Source: Clostridia bacterium
GTDB lineage: Bacteria; Bacillota; Clostridia; Oscillospirales; CAG-272
DNA: 38,885 nt
Assembly (NCBI GenBank): GCA_017453205.1
Contig: JAFTKO010000012.1
Coordinates: 134,530 to 173,414 of the forward strand
Direction: 5' to 3'
Shown here: positions 15,852 through 23,686 of the stretch, piece after piece
Layout: each line of letters opens with the position of its first letter
Position numbering within the stretch: the stretch's first letter is position 1
The notes under the pieces: generated by a model
The model's database searches: none
The model's input: only the letters and a program-made list of their open reading frames with translations
What the model was told of the DNA's origin: nothing
Program-made: the position numbers and the translations under genes

Positions 15852-16595
15852 ATGAAAAAATTGAATGTTGTGGTTTGGAATGAGTTCCGCCACGAAAAAA
15901 CCAAGGACGAGGTCCGCGCACTTTATCCCGACGGACTTCATGCGCTGATCAAGAGCTTTCTCGACAAAAATGAGGATATGGAGGTCTCCTTGGCGGCACT
16001 GGACGATCCCGATCAAGGGCTACCCGATGAACGTCTGGAAAAGATCGATGTCTTGATTTGGTGGGGACATATGGCGCACAAGGAGGTTTCGGATGAGCTG
16101 GTGGCAAAAATTCAGAAACGGGTGTACGAGGGTAAGATGGGCTTTGTCGCGTTGCACTCTGCGCACCATTCCAAGCCTTTCCGTGCCATTGTGGGGACCA
16201 ACGGCAACCTTTCTTGGGGCAGAAATCAAAAGGAAATCATGTGGACGCTGATGCCGTCGCACGAGATTGCCGCAGGTATTCCCGACCACTTCCTGCTGGA
16301 GTCCGAGGAGCTTTACAGCGAGCCTTTCTATATCCCCCAGCCCGACGCATTGGTGTTTGGAGCTTGGTTTGAGGATGGACATATCATGCGTGCGGGAGCT
16401 TGTTTCCATCGCGGCGCGGGCAGAGTGTTCTACTTCCAGCCAGGGCATGAGACCTGCCGTTCGTTCTATAATCCTTACGTTCAGCGTGTCATTACCAATG
16501 CGGTACGTTGGGCAAAGCCGCTTGAGCACGGCTACGAGATTCCCGAGGGGGCTCCCCATATCACCGCAAAAACGGTTGACGAGTTCAATCAATAA
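15852..16595 (+). CDS. ThuA-like domain protein (trehalose-utilisation family)
   Basis: A 247-residue protein with a class-I-glutamine-amidotransferase-like fold of the ThuA type. Family stretches are VVVWNEFRHE, IDVLIWWGHMAHKEV, GFVALHSAHHSKPF, and the end region AGRVFYFQPGHET. ThuA proteins take part in trehalose or other disaccharide catabolism, apparently as 3-keto-sugar pathway partners; the precise reaction for this clade is unsettled. The ATG at 15852 has GGAGGAAGATATA ahead; an ATG at 15837 overlaps that site and is rejected. A TATAAT (15802-15807) with a poor -35 suggests activator-dependent transcription, in line with the divergent AraC gene. Confidence 0.85.
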   Translation: MKKLNVVVWNEFRHEKTKDEVRALYPDGLHALIKSFLDKNEDMEVSLAALDDPDQGLPDERLEKIDVLIWWGHMAHKEVSDELVAKIQKRVYEGKMGFVALHSAHHSKPFRAIVGTNGNLSWGRNQKEIMWTLMPSHEIAAGIPDHFLLESEELYSEPFYIPQPDALVFGAWFEDGHIMRAGACFHRGAGRVFYFQPGHETCRSFYNPYVQRVITNAVRWAKPLEHGYEIPEGAPHITAKTVDEFNQ

Positions 16596-16601
16596 TCTTC
16601 A

Positions 16602-16644
16602 AAAAAACGTGCACGATCCCATTGCGGACAGTGCGCGTTTTTTG
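16602..16644 (+). terminator. Terminator after the ThuA-like gene
   Basis: AAAAAACGTGCAC (16602-16614) pairs with GTGCGCGTTTTTT (16631-16643), one G-U pair, loop 16 nt, with the T run forming the 3' arm. It starts 6 bp past the stop codon. Confidence 0.85.
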
Positions 16645-16755
16645 TTATCAAAGCCTTTCCTTTTCCAAAAATTAACGCTTTTTTATTTTTTAACGGCAGG
16701 GACAAAAATACCGTGGGTGGGAAATACTGATAAAAAATAAATTAGGCGGTAATTT

Positions 16756-17421
16756 ATGAAATTCGGCAATTTACGTGTCAACGATCTTAAAAATCCCATC
16801 GGAGTGGATCGGCTTGCACCGATATTTTCATTTTCTTGTGAGGGAGAAGGAATCTTTTTTGTGTCGTTGTTTGCCGAGGGGGAGGTGGATGCAAGCGACG
16901 GGTGTACGGTCACCTCAAGCGAGTGCGGTGGATTTCGGTTTCGTTCTCCGTTATTGCCGTGTAAGCGTTACCGCTGGCAAGTCTCGGACGGAAGGAGCAC
17001 GATGAACGCTTTTTTGGAAACGGGCGTGGATTTTTCGTTTCCGTTTTTTCGGCTTGACGGTGCATTGCCGCAGTGTCATCGGTTTTACGTACCCGTATCA
17101 ACGCTCCGCGCGCGGCTTTATCTTGCGGGCGGTGGAAACTGCCGTGTGACCGTGAACGGAGAAACACTTGGTAAGTCTTACCCCAACCTGCCACACGATG
17201 ACGGTAAGCGTACTTGCTACCGTACCTATGAAATTGAAAGCTTGCTTTGGCGCGGAGATGAAAATATGCTGACGCTTTCGGTAAGCAAAAAGGAGGCGTT
17301 TTCCGTGGCGGCGGGCGTGATTCTCTTTTTGTCGGACGGCAGAACGTGTGTCATTCCTCTTGACGAACACAACACGGTACCTTCCCCAAAAAACAGTCTT
17401 GGTGTAAAAGGCGGAATTTGA
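16756..17421 (+). pseudogene. Truncated alpha-L-rhamnosidase (GH78) N-terminal fragment
   Basis: The 221-residue product matches only the N-terminal part of GH78 enzymes. It has the opening LRVNDLKNPIGVDRLAP, the fibronectin-like segment ending CKRYRWQVSDG, and then the start of the jelly-roll carbohydrate-binding domain: LRARLYLAGGGNCRVTVNG, CYRTYEIESLLWRGDENMLT. Full GH78 proteins are about 850-1000 residues. The (alpha/alpha)6 catalytic barrel is wholly missing: after GVKGGI comes a stop and, 18 bp later, a terminator. No Shine-Dalgarno better than AGGCGG is seen. I read it as a decayed gene. A retained stand-alone sugar-binding protein is less likely because no signal peptide is present. 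Confidence 0.7.
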
Positions 17422-17430
17422 TTTACGCAT

Positions 17431-17472
17431 AAAAACATCCCCGTATCGGCTTTGTGATAAGCCGATACGGGG
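17431..17472 (-). terminator. Terminator of the DUF4190-like gene
   Basis: CCCCGTATCGGCTT (17439-17452) pairs perfectly with AAGCCGATACGGGG around TGTGAT. On the minus strand it is followed by a TTTTT run; the plus strand lacks one. It therefore serves the minus-strand gene, though it may also block readthrough from the GH78 remnant. Confidence 0.85.
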
Positions 17473-17497
17473 TGTTGTCAATGATTTCGTGTTGCCG

Positions 17498-17938
17498 TTA
17501 TTCGTAAAGATATCCCTCGGAGCTTTCGATATAGGCGAGATATTCCTCCATGGTCATACCTGTCATTTCGTAGAAGAACTCGTCAAGTGCTTCATCCATG
17601 ACGCCCGAGGAGAGAACTGCTTCGAATGCGATCCAACAAATAAAGAGGATGATTCCGATGATGGCGAGGATCAAGCCGGCGGTTGCTTTGCCGGGCATTT
17701 TTCCACCGTTGTCACGCTTTGCGAGAAACGCCATTACAATGGAGATGATGGAAAGAACGATGGCGATGTAGTACAGGCAGAAGCAACAGCAAGTGAAAAC
17801 GACTGCAGCAATACCGAGAACAAGCGATGCAATGGCATAGCCCTTGGCGTGTCCTGTGGGTTGTTGGGGAGGTGTCATTCCAAAATCGATCGGAGGCTGT
17901 TGATCGTTTTGGGGAGTGTAGTCAAATTGATTGTTCAT
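17498..17938 (-). CDS. DUF4190-like small membrane protein
   Basis: A 146-residue protein. The N-terminus is a Pro/Gln-rich cytoplasmic tail (1-30), then GYAIASLVLGIAAVVFTCCC, the typical opening of DUF4190-type proteins, with three hydrophobic segments (about 33-53, 54-72 and 85-108). The C-terminus is acidic (MTMEEYLAYIESSEGYLYE). The function of the family is unknown; members are common in Gram-positive bacteria. AGAGGA precedes the ATG, and a good promoter lies upstream. It is monocistronic. Confidence 0.8.
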   Translation of the reverse strand: MNNQFDYTPQNDQQPPIDFGMTPPQQPTGHAKGYAIASLVLGIAAVVFTCCCFCLYYIAIVLSIISIVMAFLAKRDNGGKMPGKATAGLILAIIGIILFICWIAFEAVLSSGVMDEALDEFFYEMTGMTMEEYLAYIESSEGYLYE

Positions 17939-17986
17939 GTGGGTTCCTCTCTTTCAAAGAATTGGCAAACTTGGTTTGACAGTTTA

Positions 17987-18015
17987 ATTATACCATGGAA
18001 AAATAAAAAATGCAA
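17987..18015 (-). promoter_or_regulatory. Promoter of the DUF4190-like gene
   Basis: On the minus strand TTGCAT (18010-18015) and TATAAT (17987-17992) are 17 bp apart, about 50 bases upstream of the ATG. Confidence 0.75.
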
Positions 18016-18032
18016 TATATTATGAAAAATTA

Positions 18033-18061
18033 TTGAAAAAATTTCTTTGTTATGGTACAAT
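18033..18061 (+). promoter_or_regulatory. Promoter of the DUF2752 gene
   Basis: TTGAAA (18033-18038) and TACAAT (18056-18061) are 17 bp apart. An overlapping TATAAT at 18061-18066 has no matching -35. The gene starts at 18095. Confidence 0.6.
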
Positions 18062-18094
18062 ATAATAGCAAAAAGAGAGGAGAACGCAAAAGTC

Positions 18095-18544
18095 ATGATA
18101 AAACGTCGGTCGGCAAAGATCTATTTATGGATTCATGCGGGAGTTTTGCTCTTGCTTTGTTTGTTTCCTTTGTACCGTGCTGTTTCCTCCCATATCACGC
18201 AATTTGTTTCGGGCTGTCTTTTACACGATCATTTCTTCCTCTACTGTCCGCTTTGCGGAGGAACACGCGCCCTCGAGGCAATGTTGCATTTGGACTTTTT
18301 CACCGCTTGGCAGGATAACGCGCTTGTGGTCGTTTTGGCGGTTTTCGTAATTGCGGCGGATATTGTTGCTTTGGTACGCTTGTTTCGCGGGCATGAGCGC
18401 TTGTTGCCTCTCCCTGCTTGGAGTTGGATCGTGCTTGTGGTACTGATGGTGGCTTATGCGGTACTTAGAAACTATTTGATGATTGCGCACGGATACGATC
18501 CCGTGGGGGATCTTGGTGCGTTTTGGAGCGGGATCGCCTCATAA
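18095..18544 (+). CDS. DUF2752 membrane protein
   Basis: A 149-residue membrane protein with the DUF2752 signature YCPLCGGTRA followed by LHLDFFTAWQDN. Three hydrophobic segments are visible: about 12-32, 75-98 and 109-128. The paired cysteines of CPLC sit after the first helix. The family has no known function. The ATG at 18095 (MIKRRSAKIY) lies 13 bases past AGAGGAG; the frame stays open upstream but has no better start. It has its own promoter and a hairpin behind it. Confidence 0.8.
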   Translation: MIKRRSAKIYLWIHAGVLLLLCLFPLYRAVSSHITQFVSGCLLHDHFFLYCPLCGGTRALEAMLHLDFFTAWQDNALVVVLAVFVIAADIVALVRLFRGHERLLPLPAWSWIVLVVLMVAYAVLRNYLMIAHGYDPVGDLGAFWSGIAS

Positions 18545-18554
18545 AAAAGAGGAG

Positions 18555-18589
18555 GTCTGTACATACTAACGGCACAGACTTTTCTTTTT
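18555..18589 (+). terminator. Terminator between DUF2752 and the glycosyltransferase
   Basis: GTCTGT (18555-18560) pairs with ACAGAC (18574-18579), followed by TTTTCTTTTT. The short stem suggests a moderate terminator; some readthrough into the glycosyltransferase is possible, since no clear promoter precedes that gene. Confidence 0.6.
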
Positions 18590-18599
18590 GGAGGGGAAT

Positions 18600-19709
18600 A
18601 TGCGGGTTTTACATGTGATCAGCGATCAAAATATCGGCGGCGCGGGGGTACTTTTGACTTCACTGTTGCGTAATTTTGACCGTATGCGTGTAGAGAGCAT
18701 TGTCGCGCTCCCCGCAGGAAGCGCACTGTGTGAGCGATTGGAAGCGTTGGAGATCCCGATGCGGACACTGCAATATTCCTGTGACCGTTACTCGGCGGCA
18801 TCGGTGCGCGAGCTTTGCGGTTTGATCCGGGAGACGAACGCCGATATCGTGCATGCCAACGCCGCGCTCAACGCACGCATTGCCGGGAGACGTTGTGGTG
18901 TGAGTGTGTTGCACACCCGCCATTGCTGTTTCCCACCCACGGGGATTTGGCGTTTTTTGCCTGTGCGCTATCTTGGCGGTGTGGGGAACCGTGTACTTTC
19001 CGACCGTGTGATCGCCACAGCCGATGCGGCTGCGGAGAATTTACACGCCTTTGGCATTCCACGGGACAAGATCGACGTGATCATCAACGGTTCGGAGCCC
19101 GTGCGGGAGGTGGATGCCGATGCGCTTTTGAACGCCCGTGCGAGATGGGGATTGCGCGAGGGGGACTTTACGGTTGGTATTTGTGCACGGCTCGAGCCTT
19201 GTAAAGGACATGAGACCTTTTTGCGCGCGGCAAAGCTGCTGTTGGAGCGCTATCCGCACATCCCGTTCCGTTTTCTGATCGTCGGAGATGGCTCACGGCG
19301 TGAGGAACTGGCAGACATGGCGCGGCAGCTTGCCATTTCGCCTTGGGTGGTGTTTACCGGTTTCGTGCGGGATATGGCGCTGATCTATCGCTTGTTACGC
19401 GTCAATGTCAATTGCTCCACTGGCACCGAGACCTCCTGTTTGGCGCTTTCCGAGGGGATGAGCGCGGGCGTTCCTTGTGTGGTGAGCGACTATGGAGGAA
19501 ATCGACCGATGGTGGGGGACAGCCTTGCGGGGACTGTCTTTCCGATCGGAAATTTTGAAGCGTTGGCAGATGCCGTAGGGCGAATTGCCGTCGATCGTGA
19601 GTTGGAGACCGCTATGCGTATTGCCGCAAAAGCACGTTATGATGAAAAATTTACCGCAAAAAGAATGACCGAACAGGTAACTGCGGTATATGAGCGGCTT
19701 TTGCGCTGA
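18600..19709 (+). CDS. GT4-family glycosyltransferase
   Basis: A 369-residue GT-B-fold enzyme of the GT4 family. The N-terminal half starts MRVLHVISDQNIGGAG, the acceptor-side glycine loop. The C-terminal half has ICARLEPCKGHETFLRAA, LIVGDGSRREEL, and the EX7E-like nucleotide-sugar site ETSCLALSEGMSAGVPCV. Such enzymes transfer sugars to cell-wall, teichoic or capsular glycans. The acceptor is unknown. No signal peptide or membrane segment is present. The ATG at 18600 lies four bases from GGAGGGG; a TTG at 18588 would include the Shine-Dalgarno site. It is 76 bp upstream of the two-component genes. Confidence 0.88.
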   Translation: MRVLHVISDQNIGGAGVLLTSLLRNFDRMRVESIVALPAGSALCERLEALEIPMRTLQYSCDRYSAASVRELCGLIRETNADIVHANAALNARIAGRRCGVSVLHTRHCCFPPTGIWRFLPVRYLGGVGNRVLSDRVIATADAAAENLHAFGIPRDKIDVIINGSEPVREVDADALLNARARWGLREGDFTVGICARLEPCKGHETFLRAAKLLLERYPHIPFRFLIVGDGSRREELADMARQLAISPWVVFTGFVRDMALIYRLLRVNVNCSTGTETSCLALSEGMSAGVPCVVSDYGGNRPMVGDSLAGTVFPIGNFEALADAVGRIAVDRELETAMRIAAKARYDEKFTAKRMTEQVTAVYERLLR

Positions 19710-19721
19710 TCCTGCCTTTCC

Positions 19722-19754
19722 GTTTATATTTGGTTTAGATAAAAGTGATATTAT
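19722..19754 (+). promoter_or_regulatory. Direct-repeat operator and promoter of the two-component operon
   Basis: GTTTAT (19722-19727) and GTTTAG (19733-19738) recur with an 11-bp period. Ten bases later comes TATTAT (19749-19754), a -10 box with no -35. OmpR/PhoB-type regulators bind such repeats in place of the -35. The same arrangement stands before the lipid-kinase gene. Confidence 0.55.
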
Positions 19755-19785
19755 TAAGATATCAAAGATCAAAAGGAGACAAACG

Positions 19786-20460
19786 ATGTTTCATATTCTT
19801 GTAGTGGATGACGACAAAAACACGCGCTTGCTTTTGAATGCGGTATTGGAACAGGCTGGCTACACCGTGACCTGTGCGGTCAACGGTGAGGATGCCTTGA
19901 ATGTCATGGACAGTGAGCACATCGACCTTGTGGTGCTTGACGTCATGATGCCCAAAATGGATGGCTACGAGTTTACGCGCACACTCCGTGAGGCGCAGAA
20001 CAATCTGCCTATTCTTATGATATCGGCAAAGCAATTGCCCGCGGATAAGCACAAGGGCTTTTCGGTGGGGACCGATGACTATATCACCAAGCCCATCGAC
20101 GATGAGGAAATGCTTTACCGCATCAAGGCGTTGTTACGCCGTGCCAAGATTGCAAATGAGCATCGCATTGTTGTCGGCGACGTGATACTGGATTATGATT
20201 CTTTTACGGTTACAAAGGGAGGAGACATACAGGAGCTGCCACAAAAAGAGTTTTTACTGCTCTATAAGCTGCTCTCTTATCCCGGAAAGATCTTTACCCG
20301 TATCCAACTGATGGACGAGATTTGGGGCAGTGACTGCGACACGGGTTGGGAAACGGTAACGGTACATATCGGACGCCTCCGCAAACGCTTTGAGGGGTGG
20401 AATGAGTTTGCCATCGAGTCGGTGCGCGGTCTTGGCTACAAGGCGGTGAAAAAGGTATGA
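19786..20460 (+). CDS. OmpR/PhoB-family response regulator
   Basis: A 224-residue response regulator. The receiver domain has acidic pocket D8-D10, phosphorylation site D52 (LVVLDVMMPKMDG) and the switch Lys in TKP. A winged-helix DNA-binding domain covers about 128-222, with LPQKEFLLLYKLLSYPGKIF and the recognition region TVTVHIGRLRKRF. The frame is open further up, but the ATG at 19786 has AAAAGGAG nine bases ahead. It overlaps the kinase gene by ATGA, and a direct-repeat operator precedes it, suggesting autoregulation. Confidence 0.95.
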   Translation: MFHILVVDDDKNTRLLLNAVLEQAGYTVTCAVNGEDALNVMDSEHIDLVVLDVMMPKMDGYEFTRTLREAQNNLPILMISAKQLPADKHKGFSVGTDDYITKPIDDEEMLYRIKALLRRAKIANEHRIVVGDVILDYDSFTVTKGGDIQELPQKEFLLLYKLLSYPGKIFTRIQLMDEIWGSDCDTGWETVTVHIGRLRKRFEGWNEFAIESVRGLGYKAVKKV

Positions 20461-21545
20461 GCAAAAAGCCGAAGCTGAACCGCTTGAATTTTGAGGAACA
20501 AAAACAGCGATTTTCGCTGACATTGGTTTTTTCCGCCGTTGTGTTTGCCATTCTTCTTGTCGCACTTGCTTTGGCGGGTGTGGCGGTTGGTTTATTGGTG
20601 AAGTTTGAGGTGATCGGCAGTGGGGATAACCTAAAAGTCAGTCACATTATCATACTGATGGTTATCATCAGTGCTGTGATGGGGACTTCGATTACGATTT
20701 TGACAGGTCGATTTCCGCTGAAGCCGGTGAACAATCTGATCAACAAAATGAATAGGCTGGCGGCGGGTGATTTTAAAACCCGTTTACATTTTCGCGGTCC
20801 CATTTATAATCATCCCGCGTTTAACGAGATCTCCGAAAGCTTTAATAAAATGGCAGAGCAGTTGGAAAACACCGAGGTGCTCCGCAGTGATTTTATCAAC
20901 AATTTTTCACATGAGTTTAAAACACCTATCGTCTCGATTGCGGGTTTTGCCAAGCTTCTCAAAAAAGGAAATTTGTCGGAGGAGCAAAAGCGGCAGTATT
21001 TGGACGCCATCGAGGAGGAGTCCATGCGCCTTTCTTATATGGCGACCAATGTGCTGAATTTGACCAAGGTGGAAAATCAAACGATTTTGACCGTGATCTC
21101 CAAATTCAATTTGTCCGAGCAGGTGCGCTCCGCGGTGCTGTTGCTTGAGAACAAATGGGAGAAAAAGAATTTGGAGCTGGGACTTGATTTTGATGAATAC
21201 ATAATTGAGGCAAATGAGGAGCTGCTCAAACAGGTGTGGATCAATCTGCTTGACAACGCCGTCAAGTTTGCCCCGCGATGCGGCATGGTTACAGTCGGTA
21301 TCACCGAAAAAAATAACCTTCTTACGGTTACGGTCAGTAACACGGGCAGTGAGATCCCGCCCGAAAAGCTGGAAAAAATATGGAATAAGTTCTATCAAGT
21401 CGACGAGTCACATTCCTCGGAGGGGAACGGTATCGGTCTTGCCATTGTAAAGCGGGTTACCGAGCTTCACGGCGGCCGCGTTTCGTTAGAGAGCAAAAAC
21501 AGTATTACTTCCTTTACCGTGACGTTGCCGAAAGAACAGAACTGA
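20457..21545 (+). CDS. Sensor histidine kinase
   Basis: A 362-residue HAMP-type membrane kinase, partner of the regulator it overlaps. Two membrane helices (about 20-48 and 62-84) enclose only a short loop of 13 or so residues, so it probably senses within the membrane or through another protein, not by a large external domain. HAMP covers 84-138. The phospho-acceptor is H152 in SHEFKTP. The ATPase domain has the N box NLLDNAVKF (263-271), SNTGSEIPPEKL and the G box GNGIGLAIV. The G1 motif reads NTG where DxG is common, as in VanS-like kinases. Confidence 0.95.
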   Translation: MSKKPKLNRLNFEEQKQRFSLTLVFSAVVFAILLVALALAGVAVGLLVKFEVIGSGDNLKVSHIIILMVIISAVMGTSITILTGRFPLKPVNNLINKMNRLAAGDFKTRLHFRGPIYNHPAFNEISESFNKMAEQLENTEVLRSDFINNFSHEFKTPIVSIAGFAKLLKKGNLSEEQKRQYLDAIEEESMRLSYMATNVLNLTKVENQTILTVISKFNLSEQVRSAVLLLENKWEKKNLELGLDFDEYIIEANEELLKQVWINLLDNAVKFAPRCGMVTVGITEKNNLLTVTVSNTGSEIPPEKLEKIWNKFYQVDESHSSEGNGIGLAIVKRVTELHGGRVSLESKNSITSFTVTLPKEQN

Positions 21546-21552
21546 TTTTTTT

Positions 21553-21591
21553 GTGGGGGAGCTTTTTGGGAAGCTTTCCCACATTTATTTT
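21553..21591 (+). terminator. Terminator of the two-component operon
   Basis: GTGGGGGAGCTT (21553-21564) pairs with AAGCTTTCCCAC (21571-21582) with one mismatch, followed by ATTTATTTT. It separates the kinase from the lipid-kinase gene. Confidence 0.8.
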
Positions 21592-21619
21592 CGACATTTT
21601 TCGCGCTTTGTTGCTGTAA

Positions 21620-21652
21620 GTTTAGTTTCAGTTTAGAAAACTTAACTATAAT
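21620..21652 (+). promoter_or_regulatory. Direct-repeat operator and promoter of the lipid-kinase gene
   Basis: GTTTAG occurs at 21620-21625 and 21631-21636, an 11-bp period; ten bases later is TATAAT (21647-21652). No -35 hexamer is present at the right distance. Repeat period and distance to the -10 equal those in front of the response-regulator gene. Confidence 0.6.
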
Positions 21653-21712
21653 TTAGTATGCTTCATATATTCTTCCTTAAAAATGACATATTGAAATAAG
21701 GGGTATGATAAG

Positions 21713-22600
21713 ATGACATACATATTATACAACCCGTATTCGGGTAACGGTAGTGGAAAAGAACAGGCGGAGATCTGCCGCTTGGGAATTGCCGAGGAGA
21801 ACACAATGACCGACATGACGGCAATCGAGAGCTATGCGGCATTTTTTAGCGGGCTTTCCGCTTATGACCGTATCATGATTTGCGGCGGCGACGGAACGCT
21901 CAACCGCTTTATCAACGACACCGATGGGCTCAAGATCACCAATGAGATCTATTATTTTCCCACCGGTACCGGAAACGACTTTGCCGCCGACATCGGTAAA
22001 AAGGATTGCGGCGAGCCCTTTTTGATCAATGATTATCTTCGGGATCTGCCAAGCGTGACGGTCAAGGGAAAGACTTACAAATTTTTGAACGGTGTCGGCT
22101 ACGGCATCGACGGGTATTGCTGTGAGGTCGGGGACGAATTACGCCGACAAAATAAGCCCGCCAATTATACCGCCATTGCCATCAAGGGGCTGCTGTTCCA
22201 TTTCAAGCCTGTCAATGCCACGGTTACGGTGGACGGCAAGGAGTACCTTTACAAAAAGGTTTGGTTGGCTCCCACCATGTATGGCAGACGCTGCGGAGGC
22301 GGAATGATCCCCACTCCGGGGCAGGAGCGCGGTGCGGAGGACAAAACACTTTCGGTCATGCTCTTCCACGGCTCCGGCAGAGTGCATACACTGATGATTT
22401 TTCCGTCTATCTTTCAAGGCAAGCATGTCAGCCATACCAAGCAGGTCGAGGTTTTGACAGGCAAAAACATTACCGTAAAATTTGACCGTCCCACCCCGTT
22501 GCAGATCGACGGTGAGACGATTCTCGGCGTTGAGGAGTATACCGCAAGCGTTGCTTCCGCAAAGGTTGAAAACAGACAGGGAACGGTGGTTTATCAATAA
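21713..22600 (+). CDS. Diacylglycerol-kinase-family lipid kinase
   Basis: A 295-residue DagK/YegS-like kinase that phosphorylates a lipid alcohol, often diacylglycerol, at the cytoplasmic face of the membrane. The nucleotide motif GGDGTLN (58-64) and PTGTGNDFA (83-91) are intact, as is FLNGVGYGIDGY. The C-terminal beta domain ends with PLQIDGET, the usual position of the conserved DGE. No transmembrane segment is seen. AAGGGG stands 11 bases before the ATG. The promoter carries the same repeat as the two-component operon just upstream, so it may be a regulon member (inferred). Confidence 0.9.
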   Translation: MTYILYNPYSGNGSGKEQAEICRLGIAEENTMTDMTAIESYAAFFSGLSAYDRIMICGGDGTLNRFINDTDGLKITNEIYYFPTGTGNDFAADIGKKDCGEPFLINDYLRDLPSVTVKGKTYKFLNGVGYGIDGYCCEVGDELRRQNKPANYTAIAIKGLLFHFKPVNATVTVDGKEYLYKKVWLAPTMYGRRCGGGMIPTPGQERGAEDKTLSVMLFHGSGRVHTLMIFPSIFQGKHVSHTKQVEVLTGKNITVKFDRPTPLQIDGETILGVEEYTASVASAKVENRQGTVVYQ

Positions 22601-22604
22601 ATCA

Positions 22605-22638
22605 AAACGGGCAGACGGAATTTTCCGAATGTCCGTTT
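22605..22638 (+). terminator. Weak hairpin terminator after the lipid kinase
   Basis: AAACGG (22605-22610) pairs with CCGTTT (22633-22638) and an inner CGGAA/TTCCG closes the loop. The T tract is poor, so readthrough is likely. Confidence 0.45.
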
Positions 22639-22697
22639 CGGTTTAGAATGGTATGCGAGCATGACACTGTATAAAATATTTGAAAGGAGCGCTTTTT

Positions 22698-23435
22698 TTG
22701 AGTATCTTTTTAAAGCTTGCTTTTTTGTTTTTTATCGGATCAATTGCGGGATGGGTGATCGAGCTGTTGTTTCGCCGTTTTATTTCCACGGCAAATTCCG
22801 AGCGCAAATGGATCAATCCCGGCTTTTGCATGGGACCGTATTTGCCGCTTTACGGCTGCGGGCTGTGTGTGCTGTATTTGCTTGCGTCGCTCGAAAAATA
22901 CGAGTGGATTGCAGATCCCATATGGAATAAGGTGGTTTTGTTTGTCCTTATGGCGGTCGGCATGACGGTAATCGAGTATTTTGCAGGCTTGATCAGTCTC
23001 AAGCTTGCCAAGGTGCGCCTTTGGGACTATTCCGACGAGTGGGGGAATATTCAAGGCATTATCTGCCCTCGGTTTTCGCTGATTTGGGCGGCACTTGGAG
23101 CGGTGTATTACTTTTTCATCCACCCGTTGATTTTGGATGCGCTGAAATGGCTTTCCAACAATCTTGCCTTTTCGTTTGTGGTGGGTATGTTTTTCGGTAT
23201 CTTTGTCATCGATGTCATCTATTCGGCACAGCTGGTGGCAAAGCTGAAAAAATTTGCAGAGGACAACGATATCATCGTGCGTTACGAGCATTTTAAGGAG
23301 CACGTCCGCACGATGCAGATCAAAGCCAAGCACAAGCCGCGCTTTTTGTTCCTGCGTCCCGACCGCCCGATTTCGGAGTATTTAAAGGAATATAAAATCA
23401 CTTTGGAGGCGTTGCGAAAAAAATACAAAAAATAA
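22698..23435 (+). CDS. Putative ABC-transporter type IV (CmpB-like) membrane protein
   Basis: A 245-residue membrane protein of the family named ABC_trans_CmpB. Recognisable parts: IAGWVIELLFRR near the start, RKWINPGFCMGPYLPLYGCG, a helix ending in IEYFAGLISLK, RLWDYSDEWGNIQG and ICPRFSLIWAALG. About six hydrophobic segments are followed by a basic cytoplasmic tail. No function is proven, despite the name. The start is most likely TTG at 22698, eight bases past AAAGGAG. An upstream TTG at 22680 overlaps that site. Confidence 0.82.
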   Translation: MSIFLKLAFLFFIGSIAGWVIELLFRRFISTANSERKWINPGFCMGPYLPLYGCGLCVLYLLASLEKYEWIADPIWNKVVLFVLMAVGMTVIEYFAGLISLKLAKVRLWDYSDEWGNIQGIICPRFSLIWAALGAVYYFFIHPLILDALKWLSNNLAFSFVVGMFFGIFVIDVIYSAQLVAKLKKFAEDNDIIVRYEHFKEHVRTMQIKAKHKPRFLFLRPDRPISEYLKEYKITLEALRKKYKK

Positions 23436-23448
23436 TACACTGTTTTGC

Positions 23449-23519
23449 GATATCATCCCCTTAGCGTAGACACTCGAAAAAAACAAAAGGTTTTGAGACT
23501 ACACAAAGGGGATGATATC
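23449..23519. repeat. 14-bp inverted repeat forming a long imperfect hairpin
   Basis: GATATCATCCCCTT (23449-23462) is repeated inverted at 23506-23519, with 43 bases between. The inner sequence continues to pair imperfectly (GTAG/CTAC, CTC/GAG, AAAA/TTTT). A related ATCGCATCCCCTTA lies at 23676-23689 across the mgtE stop. It may be a transcription end or a mobile-element trace. Confidence 0.6.
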
Positions 23520-23590
23520 ATTTTGGAAAAGCATATCCGTTTTTGTTTTGGATAGGTTAAATAAGCGGTTTACAGAAAAGGCTATGGAAC

Positions 23591-23638
23591 AAAGGTGTTG
23601 GGCGTTGTTTCCATTCGGAAACAACGCCCAACACCTTT
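23591..23638. repeat. Perfect 22-bp palindromic hairpin
   Basis: Two 22-bp arms (23591-23612 and 23617-23638), starting AAAGGTGTTGGGCG, match without error around an ATTC loop. It lies between convergent genes. No T tract follows outside the stem, although the arms end in TTT on each strand, so it may act as a bidirectional terminator. Confidence 0.85.
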
Positions 23639-23686
23639 CCTGTTTACATGAAAATGCGGTAAAAGTTTTCTCGAAATCGCATCCCC

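Noticed and set aside
22630-22656. A GTTTAG before the CmpB-like gene as a third site of the response regulator
   Set aside because: Only one copy with the right sequence; no partner 11 bp upstream and no -10 box ten bases later.
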